DNA of 64,000 nt from Pseudomonas khorasanensis (GCF_014268505.2 NZ_JABWQP020000002.1:372001-436000); one strand, 5' to 3'; shown: positions 17,854 through 27,416, numbered from the stretch's first letter. Made by a program: numbers and translations. The notes: generated by a model from the letters alone, not told the origin.

Positions 17854-19551
17854 ATGATCGAAGACTTTTGGAAGGATAAGTACCCGGCTGGAATTGCAGC
17901 CGAGATCAATCCAGACGAGTATCCGAACATTCAGGCAGTGTTGAAGCAATCCTGCCAACGCTTCGCCAACAAACCGGCTTTCAGCAACCTGGGCAAGACA
18001 ATCACCTACGGTGAACTGTTCGAGCTGTCCGGTGCCTTTGCCGCGTATCTGCAACAGCATACCGACTTGCAGCCCGGCGATCGAATCGCCGTGCAACTGC
18101 CCAATGTCCTGCAGTACCCGGTCGCCGTCTTCGGTGCCATCCGCGCCGGGCTGATCGTGGTCAATACCAACCCGCTGTACACCGCGCGGGAAATGGAACA
18201 CCAATTCAACGACTCCGGCGCCAAGGCCCTTGTCTGCCTGGCGAACATGGCGCACCTGGCCGAAGCCGTGGTGCCCAAGACCGGTGTCAAACACATCATC
18301 GTCACCGAAGTGGCCGACCTGCTGCCGCCGATCAAGCGCCTGGTGATCAACAGCGTCATCAAGTACGTGAAGAAGATGGTGCCGGCCTACCACCTGCCCA
18401 ACGCCATCAAGTTCAACGACGTGCTGAGCAAGGGCCATGGCCAGCCCGTGGCTGAAGCAAACCCGGACAGCGGCGATGTCGCGGTGCTGCAATACACCGG
18501 TGGCACCACTGGCGTGGCGAAGGGCGCGATGCTGACCCACCGCAATCTCGTCGCCAACATGTTGCAGTGCAAAGCGCTGATGGGCTCCAACCTCAACGAA
18601 GGCTGCGAGATCCTGATCACGCCGCTGCCGCTGTACCACATCTACGCGTTCACCTTTCACTGCATGGCGATGATGCTGATCGGCAACCACAACATCCTGA
18701 TCAGCAATCCGCGCGACCTGCCGGCGATGGTCAAGGAACTGTCGAAGTGGAAGTTCAGCGGTTTCGTCGGTTTGAACACCCTGTTCGTCGCGCTGTGCAA
18801 CAACGAGGGTTTCCGCAAGCTCGACTTCTCGGCGCTGAAGGTCACCCTGTCTGGCGGCATGGCCCTGCAACTGGCCGCCGCTGAACGCTGGAAGGCCGTG
18901 ACCGGTTGCGCCATCTGCGAAGGTTACGGCATGACCGAAACCAGCCCCGTGGCCACGGTCAACCCGATCCAGCACATCCAGATCGGCACGATTGGCATTC
19001 CGGTGCCGTCCACGCTGTGCAAGGTCATCGACGATGCCGGGGTGGAGCAGCCGCTGGGGGAAATCGGAGAACTGTGCGTCAAGGGCCCGCAAGTGATGAA
19101 AGGCTACTGGCAGCGTCAGGAAGCCACCGATGAGATGCTCGACAGCGACGGCTGGCTGAAGACCGGTGACATCGCGCTGATTCAGCCGGACGGCTACATG
19201 CGTATTGTCGATCGCAAGAAAGACATGATTCTGGTCTCCGGTTTCAACGTCTATCCGAACGAACTGGAAGACGTGTTGGCAACCCTGCCAGGCGTGTTGC
19301 AGTGCGCGGCCATCGGCGTGCCGGATGAGAAGTCGGGCGAGGCGATCAAGATTTTCATCGTCGCCAAACCGGGTGTGACCCTGACCAAAGAGCAAGTGAT
19401 GGATCACATGCGCGCCAACGTCACCGGCTACAAGGTGCCGCGCTCGGTGGAATTCCGCGATGCGCTGCCAACCACCAACGTTGGCAAGATCCTGCGCCGC
19501 GAGTTGCGTGATGAAGAGCTGAAAAAGATCAAGGCCAAGACCGCCGCATAA
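17854..19551 (+). CDS. fadD1: Long-chain fatty acid-CoA ligase FadD1
   Basis: 565 aa, clear paralogue of the preceding FadD2 with the same motif set: YTGGTTGVAKGAML, CEGYGMTETSP, DRKKDMILVSGFNVYPNE and TTNVGKILRRELRDEELKKI. Acts at the inner membrane face to feed beta-oxidation. FadD1 and FadD2 in P. aeruginosa differ in chain-length preference and induction; the same split is plausible here. The start follows GAGGAGTGGGCTTCC. Ends in a strong terminator. Confidence 0.95.
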   Translation: MIEDFWKDKYPAGIAAEINPDEYPNIQAVLKQSCQRFANKPAFSNLGKTITYGELFELSGAFAAYLQQHTDLQPGDRIAVQLPNVLQYPVAVFGAIRAGLIVVNTNPLYTAREMEHQFNDSGAKALVCLANMAHLAEAVVPKTGVKHIIVTEVADLLPPIKRLVINSVIKYVKKMVPAYHLPNAIKFNDVLSKGHGQPVAEANPDSGDVAVLQYTGGTTGVAKGAMLTHRNLVANMLQCKALMGSNLNEGCEILITPLPLYHIYAFTFHCMAMMLIGNHNILISNPRDLPAMVKELSKWKFSGFVGLNTLFVALCNNEGFRKLDFSALKVTLSGGMALQLAAAERWKAVTGCAICEGYGMTETSPVATVNPIQHIQIGTIGIPVPSTLCKVIDDAGVEQPLGEIGELCVKGPQVMKGYWQRQEATDEMLDSDGWLKTGDIALIQPDGYMRIVDRKKDMILVSGFNVYPNELEDVLATLPGVLQCAAIGVPDEKSGEAIKIFIVAKPGVTLTKEQVMDHMRANVTGYKVPRSVEFRDALPTTNVGKILRRELRDEELKKIKAKTAA

Positions 19552-19556
19552 ACAAG

Positions 19557-19585
19557 AAAGCCCCGCAGATGCGGGGCTTTTTTTG
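19557..19585 (+). terminator. Rho-independent terminator after fadD1
   Basis: AAAGCCCCGCA / TGCGGGGCTTT stem with a short loop followed by seven T residues. Confidence 0.93.
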
Positions 19586-19609
19586 GGTGCAGAGCAGGGC
19601 TTGGTAACG

Positions 19610-19690
19610 CATCCCGGGACGCTCTGCGTCCCTGAAGTGCTGGACGCGGAGCGTCCGGGGCGGCATTCCCACGCGGAGCGTGGGAACGAT
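19610..19690. repeat. GGGACGCTCTGCGTCCC / ATTCCCACGCNGAGCGTGGGAA repeat
   Basis: Composite of small palindromes (GGGACGCTCTGCGTCCC, GGACGCGGAGCGTCC and TTCCCACGCGGAGCGTGGGAA). The same composite occurs at 29668-29773 and 41499-41602, making it a fourth REP-like family. Confidence 0.83.
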
Positions 19691-19702
19691 CAAAATCAAA
19701 TC

Positions 19703-20080
19703 CTACTGACGAAACGGCGCGAAATTCACGTTGGTTCCTGCCGGACGCATGTCCTGAAGATACGAATCCTTGTCTGCACTCAATTCCAGGCTCAACGCCG
19801 CCTTGCGCTTGCCTTCGTTGCGAATCACCAGGCCTTCAAGCTTTTCACGCAGGAACACGGTCGGCACTTTCAGGTGCAGCAGCTCATCCGTGTCCGGGGT
19901 GTGCATCAACAGGTGAATCCATTCGTACTGACCGATGGCCAGGCGCGACACCGGCAGGTCGAACCACCAGATGTTGCGGTTGCGGTTCAGTTCGGCGAAG
20001 TGGCAGTTGTTGGTGCCGAGCACGGCGCCGCCCAGTTCCTTGTTGCGACGGGCGATGGCCTGCGTTTTATCGAGTTTCAT
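19703..20080 (-). CDS. Conserved hypothetical protein
   Basis: 125 aa soluble protein without recognised domain. The ATG at 20080 (MKLDKTQAIARRNKELGGAV) has AGGAATGTT directly before it and is chosen over an in-frame start at 20215. The protein contains NRNRNIWWFDLPVSRL and a late basic stretch RNEGKRKAALSLEL. No signal peptide or membrane segment. It stands alone between a repeat and csbD on the other strand. I do not recognise its function. Confidence 0.72.
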   Translation of the reverse strand: MKLDKTQAIARRNKELGGAVLGTNNCHFAELNRNRNIWWFDLPVSRLAIGQYEWIHLLMHTPDTDELLHLKVPTVFLREKLEGLVIRNEGKRKAALSLELSADKDSYLQDMRPAGTNVNFAPFRQ

Positions 20081-20276
20081 AACATTCCTGCGAATCGGTG
20101 TGCGGGGCGCAACGCCCGTAGGCTGAGCATTCTCGGGGCTATGCCGGCAAACATAAAGCGCAACCTGCACGCCGCGACGAAATGACCGCAATAAATTAAA
20201 TGAAACTTGGCGCAAAGCGAACCGGTCAACCGCTACGTAGTGACTTTCTTCCCTTTAAGCGTCACGGAGAAACACC

Positions 20277-20468
20277 ATGAGTAGCACAGGCGATAAAGTA
20301 AAAGGCATGGCCAATGAAGCCGTCGGCAACGTCAAGCAAGGCGTTGGCAAAGCTACTGACAACGAAAAGCTCCGCGCGGAAGGCAAAGTTCAAGAGAAAA
20401 AAGGCGAAGCCCAGCAAGCGGTTGGCAACGCCAAGGACGCCGTGAAAAAAGGCGTGGACAAGGCGTAA
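20277..20468 (+). CDS. CsbD family stress protein
   Basis: 63 aa highly charged hydrophilic protein with the CsbD pattern ([20 protein letters not shown] and [20 protein letters not shown], an internal near-repeat). CsbD-like proteins accumulate under general or envelope stress in many bacteria; the activity is unknown. Good ribosome-binding site (ACGGAGAAACACC) and its own terminator indicate a single-gene transcript. Confidence 0.9.
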   Translation: MSSTGDKVKGMANEAVGNVKQGVGKATDNEKLRAEGKVQEKKGEAQQAVGNAKDAVKKGVDKA

Positions 20469-20493
20469 TCCAGCCTTGAACGAATCACACGAG

Positions 20494-20518
20494 CGGCCAT
20501 CCAAGGATGGCCGTTTTT
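20494..20518 (+). terminator. Rho-independent terminator after csbD-like gene
   Basis: CGGCCATCC / GGATGGCCG stem with an AA loop followed by five T residues. Confidence 0.9.
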
Positions 20519-20633
20519 GTGTCGAAACCCTGCGGTCAGACACCAAAGGGTCGCAAAACAGGCTACCGTGAGGTAAAAAACGGCCCCTGAGTCGCCACGA
20601 CTTCAACCTTTTCAGCGGCGCAAGGAGACGCGA

Positions 20634-21590
20634 ATGATATTTCCGGACATGAAAGGTCTGCCCCTGCACCGGGTAATGGTGCGCACGGTCACTGAATTCG
20701 TCGACGACGAGATGTCGACCTACGCCTCGGCACTGGCCTACCAGATGCTGTTCTCGCTGTTTCCGTTCATCCTGTTTCTGATCGCCCTGATCGGTTTTCT
20801 GCACCTGCCGGACTTCTTCTCCTGGTTGCGGCTGCAGTCGGAACTGGTTTTGCCACCGCAAGCGCTGGAGCAGGTAAACCCGGTGATCGACCAGTTGCAG
20901 CAGTCCAAGGGTGGCCTGCTTTCCATCGGTATCGTCATCGCCCTGTACACCGCTTCCGCCGGCGTGCGCCTGATGATGAGTGCGATGAACGCGGCCTACG
21001 ACGTCGTCGAAGGGCGGCCGATCTGGAAGCGTTTTCCCTTGTCGATCGTCTACACCGTCGGCATTGCCGGAATGTTGCTGATTGCCGCCGCGTTGATGGT
21101 GCTGGGGCCGCAGGTGATGGGCTGGATTGCAGCGCAGGTCGGGCTGGAAGAGGTCATTGTCACTATCTGGACCATCGCGCGCTGGCCGGTGATCGTGATT
21201 CTGATGATGGTCGCCGTGGCGCTGATCTATTACGTGATGCCTGACGTCAAACAGGATTTCCGTTTCATCACACCCGGTTCGGTGTTGGCGGTGGTGGTCT
21301 GGATCATCGCGTCCCTGGGTTTTGCGTTCTATGTAAAAACCTTCGCCAACTACAACGCGATGTATGGCAGCATCGGGGCGATCATTGTGCTGTTGCTGTA
21401 CTTCTACATTTCCGCTGCGGTGCTGTTGCTCGGCGCGGAGATGAATGCGGTGATCGAACACATGTCCGCCGAAGGCAAGGACAAGGGCGAGAAAACCCCC
21501 GAAGGTCCTGATGCATCCACCAAACAACACGTCTCGGGCCTGGGTCGCGATCATTCGCTCAAGCCGGACAATGACGAAGCCCGACCATGA
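20634..21590 (+). CDS. YihY/BrkB family inner-membrane protein
   Basis: 318 aa integral membrane protein with about six hydrophobic helices (first [21 protein letters not shown], last [20 protein letters not shown]). [21 protein letters not shown] is the typical opening of the YihY family. Early annotation as ribonuclease BN is wrong for this family; the role is unknown, possibly envelope lipid transport or assembly. It starts after AAGGAGACGCG, and its last bases overlap the start of the peptide deformylase gene by four, suggesting coupling. Confidence 0.9.
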   Translation: MIFPDMKGLPLHRVMVRTVTEFVDDEMSTYASALAYQMLFSLFPFILFLIALIGFLHLPDFFSWLRLQSELVLPPQALEQVNPVIDQLQQSKGGLLSIGIVIALYTASAGVRLMMSAMNAAYDVVEGRPIWKRFPLSIVYTVGIAGMLLIAAALMVLGPQVMGWIAAQVGLEEVIVTIWTIARWPVIVILMMVAVALIYYVMPDVKQDFRFITPGSVLAVVVWIIASLGFAFYVKTFANYNAMYGSIGAIIVLLLYFYISAAVLLLGAEMNAVIEHMSAEGKDKGEKTPEGPDASTKQHVSGLGRDHSLKPDNDEARP

Positions 21591-22126
21591 TTCGCGAAAT
21601 CCTCAAAATGGGCGACGAGCGTCTTCTGCGCATCGCCCCACCCGTGCCACCCGAAATGTTCAACAGCGCCGAACTGTGGCAGCTGATCGACGACATGTTC
21701 CAGACCATGGAAAGCGTCGGCGGCGTCGGCCTGGCCGCCCCGCAGATCGGCGTCGATCTGCAGTTGGTGATCTTCGGTTTCGAGCACAGCGAGCGTTACC
21801 CGGACGCTGAAGCCGTGCCTCAGACGATCCTGATCAACCCGCTGATCACGCCGTTGAGCCCGTTGATGGATGAGGGCTTCGAAGGGTGTCTATCGGTGCC
21901 TGGATTGCGCGGCGCGGTGGATCGGTATCAGCAGATTCGCTACGAAGGATTTGACCCGAAGGGCGAGCCGATTGTGCGCGTGGCGTCAGGCTTCCATGCG
22001 CGCGTGGTGCAGCATGAATGCGACCACCTGATTGGCCGGTTGTACCCGTCGCGCATCACGGATTTCAGCAAGTTCGGGTTTACCGAAGTGCTGTTTCCGG
22101 ATATCGATCCCAACGCTGACGACTGA
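21587..22126 (+). CDS. def: Peptide deformylase
   Basis: 179 aa metalloenzyme removing the N-formyl group from nascent proteins. All three motifs are present: [11 protein letters not shown] (about residues 45-55), EGCLSVPG (about 101-108, metal-binding Cys) and [13 protein letters not shown] (about 144-156, two metal His and the catalytic Glu). Being coupled to a BrkB gene rather than fmt, this is probably a secondary deformylase paralogue, not the fmt-linked housekeeping copy; that is inference. Confidence 0.94.
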   Translation: MIREILKMGDERLLRIAPPVPPEMFNSAELWQLIDDMFQTMESVGGVGLAAPQIGVDLQLVIFGFEHSERYPDAEAVPQTILINPLITPLSPLMDEGFEGCLSVPGLRGAVDRYQQIRYEGFDPKGEPIVRVASGFHARVVQHECDHLIGRLYPSRITDFSKFGFTEVLFPDIDPNADD

Positions 22127-22149
22127 TTGTCAGAACACCATCAATCCCT

Positions 22150-22236
22150 GTGGGAGCGAGCCTGCTCGCGAACGCGGAGTATCAGAACCAACTTCGGCGC
22201 TGACACACCGCATTCGCGAGCAGGCTCGCTCCCACA
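22150..22236. repeat. REP pair, GAGCCTGCTCGCG family
   Basis: Inverted copies TGTGGGAGCGAGCCTGCTCG and CGAGCAGGCTCGCTCCCACA flank about 40 bases, in the convergent gap between def and the GNAT gene. Confidence 0.9.
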
Positions 22237-22241
22237 CGGGT

Positions 22242-22664
22242 TCAGCGTAAATCTGCGGGATTGAGTTCCATCGCAATCATCGGCTTGCTTCGCGCATACC
22301 GGCTCAACCGCTCTGCCATGGCCTGCGGTAGCGCCGGGTCGAAGCTGAACCCGCGTCGCTCATAGAACCCGCGCAAATCCGGATGGCAAAACAGCCAGAC
22401 CGGCTCGTCGACACCCGTGACCGCCGCCGCAAGCAACTGCGCGGCGATCCCTTGTTCGCGACACTGTGGGTCAACAAACAATCCCGTCAGCCAATGCCCG
22501 CCCGATACCGGCCGCAGACACAGCGCCGCAACGATCTCGCCACGCCGCGCCACCCACAACTGCGACTCGCGCACAGCTTTCATTGAGGACTGGTGGCTGC
22601 GGTAAAACTTGTTCATCAGCGGCCACAACGATTCGTCGAGCCGGCTGTAGTGGGTGTCGGGCAT
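22242..22664 (-). CDS. GNAT family N-acetyltransferase
   Basis: 140 aa acetyl-CoA-dependent acyltransferase. The acetyl-CoA-binding segment is GLFVDPQCREQGIAAQLL (about residues 66-83, the R/Q-x-x-G-x-A loop) and the late FYERRGFSF (about 104-112) is typical of the fold. The substrate is not predictable. Single gene, ends beside a REP pair. Confidence 0.82.
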   Translation of the reverse strand: MPDTHYSRLDESLWPLMNKFYRSHQSSMKAVRESQLWVARRGEIVAALCLRPVSGGHWLTGLFVDPQCREQGIAAQLLAAAVTGVDEPVWLFCHPDLRGFYERRGFSFDPALPQAMAERLSRYARSKPMIAMELNPADLR

Positions 22665-22765
22665 AAGTTCGGGCTGCCGGTCAAAAAGCGCCGATTATAA
22701 AAGAACGCGCGCTTCGCGATAGGTGTATACCTGATCACACATCCTGAGTGAGTGGAGTACCGATC

Positions 22766-22876
22766 ATGTCCAAAGGTATGGATTCAAAGAAAGCCGCAAA
22801 AAAGAAACCGGCCAAGACCGCCATTGAAAAACGCGCAGAAAAGAAAGCCAAAAAGGTCGATATCTTCGGCCACTGA
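22766..22876 (+). CDS. Lysine-rich 36-residue protein
   Basis: A short ORF (MSKGMDSKKAAKKKPAKTAI..., ending KVDIFGH) with about one third Lys, preceded by GAGTGGAGTACC and followed 11 bases later by a hairpin. The alanine/lysine/proline composition resembles histone-H1-like tails or small nucleic-acid-binding proteins. No domain is recognised. The compact gene with its own hairpin makes coding likely. Confidence 0.65.
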   Translation: MSKGMDSKKAAKKKPAKTAIEKRAEKKAKKVDIFGH

Positions 22877-22887
22877 AAAACCTTTCG

Positions 22888-22908
22888 GAAGCCCGCTTCT
22901 CGGGCTTC
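22888..22908 (+). terminator. Hairpin after the lysine-rich gene
   Basis: GAAGCCCG / CGGGCTTC stem with a five-base loop; no T-run follows, so termination may be weak. Confidence 0.6.
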
Positions 22909-23377
22909 CACTTCGCAAAAACGTCCGCTCCCGCCCCATTCTTCCTCGCGCTGAACCGATTCTTGTGCAAAAAGTGCCAGATACTGGCCGACTAGTGGCC
23001 TTGCGCCCGGCGCCGGGCTGGCTATGCTTGCACGTAACTAACCCAGTCGACCGTCATGTCAACAATGCCGGGTTCACAGGTTGGTCCGTGATTCATGCTG
23101 CCAGAGTGCGCAACCCGAGGCACCGACACTGAACCAACAAGGAGCGTCACCTAAATGGAAGTTCTTCACGTTAGGGCTGGCCCAAGTGCGGGCTATCAAG
23201 AAAAGGATGTCTTGATTAGAGCGTTGCTGCATGGACCCTCCGATTGATCATCGTTTATCACCTGACAACTTCCTCCCGTGGAGGAAGGCGTGTGCCTGTT
23301 CTGTGGAACGTAGTGGTAGATCTTGAAAGACCTGGACTTTCATCAAATCAAAAGAACGCGCGGAAGGTGATACAACC
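22909..23377. other. 469-base gap with no large gene
   Basis: Between the lysine-rich gene and the PAS-MCP gene. It contains one 30-codon ORF with a strong ribosome-binding site (listed separately). No recognised riboswitch or operator was found; the remainder is a long leader of the transducer gene, which has AAGGTGA before its ATG. Confidence 0.6.
23155..23247 (+). CDS. Possible 30-residue small protein or leader peptide
   Basis: ATG at 23155 preceded by AAGGAG at eight bases, reading MEVLHVRAGPSAGYQEKDVL and ten more residues to a TGA. It lies 130 bases before the PAS-MCP gene. The Shine-Dalgarno is better than that of most genes here. It has no recognisable homology; it could be a leader peptide, a small protein or chance. 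Confidence 0.4.
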   Translation: MEVLHVRAGPSAGYQEKDVLIRALLHGPSD

Positions 23378-24697
23378 ATGTTCAACCTACATCACAAGGC
23401 TGATCTGCGAGAAATCGAGCGTTTCAGCTGTGCATTGACCGATGCCAACGCCAAGCTCGATGCCATCAGTCGCTCTATGGCAATGATCGAATTCACGCCC
23501 GATGGCATCGTGATCGACGCCAACGACAATTTCTGCAAGACCATGGGTTACAGCGCCGAAGAAGTGCGTGGCAAACATCACCGCATTTTTTGTGAAGAAG
23601 CCTTTTACCGCAGCGACGAGTACGCGAAGTTATGGCGTGACCTGGCCCGTGGTGAACCGCTCAGCGGGACCTTTGTGCGCCTGAACAAGAGCGGCCGGGA
23701 GATCTGGCTCGAAGCCAGTTACATGCCGGTGTTCGGTCCCGACAAGCAAGTCAGAAGTGTCATTAAAGTTGCGGCGGACATCACCGCGCGAATCAACAAA
23801 GAACATGAAGAGGAAGCGATGCTGGCGGCGATCGGTCGCTCCATGGCGGTGATCGAATTCACCCCTGAAGGCAACGTCATCACCGCTAACGATAACTTCC
23901 TGAAAACCATGCAGTACTCGCTCAACGAAATCGTCGGCCAGCACCACAGCCTGTTCTGTCACCGTGCCGAAGCCGAGTCTGCGCAGTACAGGGCATTCTG
24001 GGCCTCGCTCAATCGCGGCGAATATCATTCCCACCGGTTTGAGCGCAAGAACAAGTCCGGGCACATGGTGTACTTGGAAGCCTCGTATAACCCGCTGTTT
24101 GACGCCAAGGGCCGTTTGTACAAAGTGGTCAAGTTCGCCAGCGACATCACCCGCCAGATGACCACGCTGCAAAGCGCGGCGGAATCGGCCCACAGCACCT
24201 CGGTGCAAAACGACGCCTGCGCGCAGAAGGGTTCACAAGTCGTGCAGCAGACCGTGCAGATCATCCAGGACATTTCCCGCGACCTGAACGAAGCGGCGGT
24301 CAGTATCGATGCGGTGAGCAAACAGTCGGACATCATCGGCACCATCGTCCAGACGATCCGAGGGATCGCCGATCAGACCAACCTGCTGGCGCTGAACGCT
24401 GCGATCGAAGCCGCACGGGCCGGTGAGCATGGACGCGGTTTCGCGGTAGTCGCCGATGAGGTGCGCAGCCTTGCAGCGCGCACCAGTCAGGCGACGCTGG
24501 AAATCGTCGATGTGGTGCGCAGAAACCACGACTTGTCGTTGAGCGCGGTATCGAGCATGCAGTCGAGCCTGAGCCGCACCGGGCTGGGCGTCGAACTGGC
24601 GAACGAGGCGGGGGAAGTGATCCTGGAAATCCAGCAGGGCTCGCGGCATGTGGTGGATGCGATAAGCCAGTTCAACGAGACCTTGCAGCTGAACTGA
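23378..24697 (+). CDS. Soluble PAS-PAS methyl-accepting chemotaxis transducer (BdlA-like)
   Basis: 439 aa without membrane segments. Two PAS domains follow one another (about residues 25-130 and 148-252), each with the [22 protein letters not shown] opening and a GKHHRIFC / GQHHSLFC strand seen in haem- or flavin-binding PAS of this group. A short MCP signalling hairpin follows ([20 protein letters not shown], about 330-349). The layout is that of P. aeruginosa BdlA, a biofilm-dispersion transducer. A paralogue of equal length lies at 46984-48303. Ligand and output are inferred. Confidence 0.85.
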   Translation: MFNLHHKADLREIERFSCALTDANAKLDAISRSMAMIEFTPDGIVIDANDNFCKTMGYSAEEVRGKHHRIFCEEAFYRSDEYAKLWRDLARGEPLSGTFVRLNKSGREIWLEASYMPVFGPDKQVRSVIKVAADITARINKEHEEEAMLAAIGRSMAVIEFTPEGNVITANDNFLKTMQYSLNEIVGQHHSLFCHRAEAESAQYRAFWASLNRGEYHSHRFERKNKSGHMVYLEASYNPLFDAKGRLYKVVKFASDITRQMTTLQSAAESAHSTSVQNDACAQKGSQVVQQTVQIIQDISRDLNEAAVSIDAVSKQSDIIGTIVQTIRGIADQTNLLALNAAIEAARAGEHGRGFAVVADEVRSLAARTSQATLEIVDVVRRNHDLSLSAVSSMQSSLSRTGLGVELANEAGEVILEIQQGSRHVVDAISQFNETLQLN

Positions 24698-24710
24698 CAG
24701 CCCACAATGT

Positions 24711-24795
24711 TCGTAGGAGTGAGCCTGCTCGCGATAGCGGTACATCAGTGACTTAGTGACTGGCCGATGTACCGCAATCGCAAACAGGCTCACTC
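24711..24795. repeat. Diverged REP pair
   Basis: GTAGGAGTGAGCCTGCTCGCGA at the left and an inverted, altered partner TCGCAAACAGGCTCACTC at the right, with complementary inner bases (GCGGTACAT / ATGTACCGC). A degenerate copy of the main REP family, in the convergent gap. Confidence 0.75.
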
Positions 24796-24800
24796 ATCTA

Positions 24801-25241
24801 TCAGGCCGCAGCAGCCGAATCCGGCAGCGCCGAGGCAGGCAGACCGAAGACCCGGTCAAACAACCAGTTGAACGCAAACGTGTAACACGGAATAAAAATG
24901 ATCAGCGCCAGGTCGAGCAGAAACGCCTGCACCAGGCTGATGTTCATCCACCACGCGATCAACGGAATCAGGAACACGATCAGCGTCAGTTGAAAACCGA
25001 CGGCATGGGCGATGCGTCGTTTGACCGTGCGGGTGCGCGAGACCTGGCGACTTTCCCAGTGCTCGAACAGCGAGGTGTAGATGAAATTCCAAGTCACGGC
25101 GATGGTGGTGATGATCACCGCCAACGGCCCGGTGCTGCCCGGCGAAGTGCCTGACAACAACGCCAGGCCAAGGGCGGAGAAAGTCATGCCGATCACTTCG
25201 TAGAGCGACACGTAGACCAGTTTGCGTTTCACGCCTTGCAT
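24801..25241 (-). CDS. PACE-family efflux transporter (AceI-like)
   Basis: 146 aa inner-membrane protein with four helices arranged as two tandem two-helix units, the hallmark of proteobacterial antimicrobial compound efflux (PACE) proteins. Conserved features are the first-helix Glu in VYVSLYEVIGMTFSALG, WNFIYTSLFEHWE after helix 2, and IPLIAWWMNISLVQAFLLD in repeat 2. Family members export chlorhexidine, acriflavine or short diamines by proton exchange. It is divergent from a LysR gene, as is typical. A second PACE/LysR pair lies at 36.4-37.8 kb. Confidence 0.9.
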   Translation of the reverse strand: MQGVKRKLVYVSLYEVIGMTFSALGLALLSGTSPGSTGPLAVIITTIAVTWNFIYTSLFEHWESRQVSRTRTVKRRIAHAVGFQLTLIVFLIPLIAWWMNISLVQAFLLDLALIIFIPCYTFAFNWLFDRVFGLPASALPDSAAAA

Positions 25242-25362
25242 GCAGATTGCCTCTTTCTTGCCGATTGTTGGCCAGCGGGGCTGGCGAAGGCGGCGGAAGA
25301 TAGCTTCAATAGACCTGACAGAAAAAGTCGGTAGCTTTCAGTTTTATTGATAGGTGGTCAGT

Positions 25363-26235
25363 GTGAGTTTCAACAGCGACAGCATCGAAGTGTTCCTGGC
25401 CGTCATCGAGCGCGGCTCGTTCTCAGCCGCTGCTCGACAATTGGGCAAGGTGCCGTCGGCCGTCAGCATGGGCATTGCCAATCTTGAAGCCGAGCTCGGA
25501 TACCCGTTGTTCGACCGCAGCCATCGCGAACCGCAGCCCACCGCCATGGCGCAGTCACTGGTGCCGCACGCCCGCTTGATCGCTGAACAGATCAAGCAAC
25601 TGCGAGTGCACGCAGTGGAGTTATCGCTGGGGCTGGAGAGCAAGTTGTCGATTGGCGCGGTCGCCGATATTGATCGGCGGCGTTTGCTGGCGGCGATCAA
25701 AGTGATCGCCGAGCGTCATCCGCTGCTCGATATCGAAGTGCTGACCGCCCCGCAGGATGACGTGTTGGCGATGCTGCACAGTGGCCGTGTCAGCGTGTGC
25801 GTGGCGTTCGCCGGGTTGAGCGTGAGCGCGCTGGAGCGTTTTCAGTTCGTCGGCAGCGAACGCATGATCGCCACGCTTTCAGCGGACAGCCCTTTGCTGC
25901 AGGGGCGGGATGTGTTTCTGGAAGATCTGGTGCAAGTGCGACAAATCATAGTCGCCAGCCGCGACTTGCCGATCAGCGAGACGCGGCCGTTGGTGGCGGA
26001 GTCGTACTGGCGCACGGACAACCTCGAAACGGCGATGGAAATGGTCGAGGCGGGACTGGGCTGGGGCAATTTTCCGTTGTCGGTGGTTCAGCCGTGGCTG
26101 GATGCAGGGCGGTTGAAACGGCTGAATTTCCGCAACATCGAAAATGGCCTGGTGCTGCCGGTGCACGCGGTGTGGCTCAAGAGCCAGCCGTTGCAGAAGG
26201 GCGCGCAGGCCTTGGTTGACCTGCTCAGCCACTGA
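25363..26235 (+). CDS. LysR-type regulator, divergent from PACE gene
   Basis: 290 aa if started at GTG 25363, which has AGGTGG five bases before it; GTG 25354 is the alternative. The winged HTH is at the N-terminus (VFLAVIERGSFSAAARQLGK, SAVSMGIANLEAELGYPLFDR), followed by a LysR substrate-binding domain from about residue 90. The 121 bases shared with the PACE gene are the probable operator region. It likely controls that exporter in response to its substrate; the inducer is unknown. Confidence 0.88.
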   Translation: MSFNSDSIEVFLAVIERGSFSAAARQLGKVPSAVSMGIANLEAELGYPLFDRSHREPQPTAMAQSLVPHARLIAEQIKQLRVHAVELSLGLESKLSIGAVADIDRRRLLAAIKVIAERHPLLDIEVLTAPQDDVLAMLHSGRVSVCVAFAGLSVSALERFQFVGSERMIATLSADSPLLQGRDVFLEDLVQVRQIIVASRDLPISETRPLVAESYWRTDNLETAMEMVEAGLGWGNFPLSVVQPWLDAGRLKRLNFRNIENGLVLPVHAVWLKSQPLQKGAQALVDLLSH

Positions 26236-26251
26236 ACCTTGTGGAGATCCT

Positions 26252-26342
26252 CTGTGGGAGCGAGCCTGCTCGCGAAGGCGCCGTGTCAGTTGGCATCTTC
26301 TTACCTGACGCGGCGCCTTCGCGAGCAGGCTCGCTCCCACAG
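26252..26342. repeat. REP pair, GAGCCTGCTCGCG family
   Basis: TGTGGGAGCGAGCCTGCTCG and its inverse separated by about 45 bases; inner AGGCGCCGTGTCAG / CTGACGCGGCGCCT segments also pair. Between the LysR gene and gntR, convergent. Confidence 0.9.
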
Positions 26343-26384
26343 GTGTTGTGTTTCAACCCCGCATTTGCGACCACCACAGGCAGG

Positions 26385-27416
26385 TCAGGTGCTTTCGCGA
26401 ACCTTCAATTCAAACCCCATGTCCTCAACCGGTCGCGCCACGCTGTTGCCGGCCATCAAGGTCAGCATCTGCTCCGCCGCGCGCCGGCCAATCGCTTCGC
26501 GCGGGGTGTTGATGCTGCTCAGGCGCGGCACCATGTGCTGAGACATCGGCAAGTCGTTGAAACCCAGAATCGCCACTTGCTCGGGGATTTTGATCCCGTT
26601 ACGCAGCGCTTCCAGAAGCGCACCCTGGGCCAGGTCGTCGTTACCGAAGAAGATCGCATCGACATCCGGATGCGCCGCGAGCAACTGCATGAACAGCTCA
26701 CCGCCCAATCCCACCGAAGAAGAGCGCGGGGTCAGCACTTCCAGGTCCGGGTCGTAACGCCCCGCCTTTTGCAGCGCCTTGCGAAAACCCTCACCGCGCA
26801 GCAACGTGCGCTGATCCAGCTGCGCGCCGATGTAGGCCAGGCGCTTGCGTCCACGGGACAGCAAATGCTGCGCTGCCGTTTCGCCGGCACTGAGCTGCGA
26901 GAAACCCACGCAATTGACCCCGGCCGCGCTGTCCAGCTCCATCATGTACACGCAGGGAATGTTGCTGGCCTCGATCATCCGCCGCGAACTTTCGGTGCGA
27001 TCAAATCCCGTCAGCAGAAAACCGCGTGGCTGATAGGCCATGTAGTTGCGCAGCAGGTTTTCTTCTTCGTCGCGCGAGTAGTGGAAATTGCCGATCAGCA
27101 CTTCGAAGCCCTTGGGCGTCAAAACCCGATGAATGGCTTCCAGCGTATCGATGAACAGCAGGTTCGACAGCGACGGCACCAACACAACCACCGAATGGCT
27201 CTGGGCCGAGGCCAGGGCGCGGGCGGCAGGATTGACCACGTAGTTGAGTTCGAGGGCGGCTTTCTGCACTTTTTCCACCAGTTCGGTGGCAACCGTGCTG
27301 ACCCCGCGCAGGGCGCGAGAGGCGGTAATCGGGCTGACGCCGGCCAGGCGTGCCACTTCATTGAGCGTGGGACGGCCGGTGGTGCGGGTATTTTTATCGT
27401 TCTTGGGGGAGGTCAT
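26385..27416 (-). CDS. gntR: GntR, LacI-family repressor of gluconate use
   Basis: 343 aa regulator. LacI-type HTH at the N-terminus (TLNEVARLAGVSPITASRALRG, about residues 17-38) and a periplasmic-binding-like effector domain from about 75. The ATG at 27416 (MTSPKNDKN) is taken, giving the P. aeruginosa GntR length. Gluconate or 6-phosphogluconate is the expected inducer. A TAGCGCT operator lies 30 bases upstream of its own start, and two more precede gntK and gntT, so GntR probably represses itself and both partners. Confidence 0.93.
   Translation of the reverse strand: MTSPKNDKNTRTTGRPTLNEVARLAGVSPITASRALRGVSTVATELVEKVQKAALELNYVVNPAARALASAQSHSVVVLVPSLSNLLFIDTLEAIHRVLTPKGFEVLIGNFHYSRDEEENLLRNYMAYQPRGFLLTGFDRTESSRRMIEASNIPCVYMMELDSAAGVNCVGFSQLSAGETAAQHLLSRGRKRLAYIGAQLDQRTLLRGEGFRKALQKAGRYDPDLEVLTPRSSSVGLGGELFMQLLAAHPDVDAIFFGNDDLAQGALLEALRNGIKIPEQVAILGFNDLPMSQHMVPRLSSINTPREAIGRRAAEQMLTLMAGNSVARPVEDMGFELKVREST

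Noticed and set aside
15701..19407. Long minus-strand ORFs opposite fadD2 and fadD1 (576 and 543 codons)
   Set aside because: Antisense shadows of the two ligases; they resemble each other only because the ligases are paralogues.
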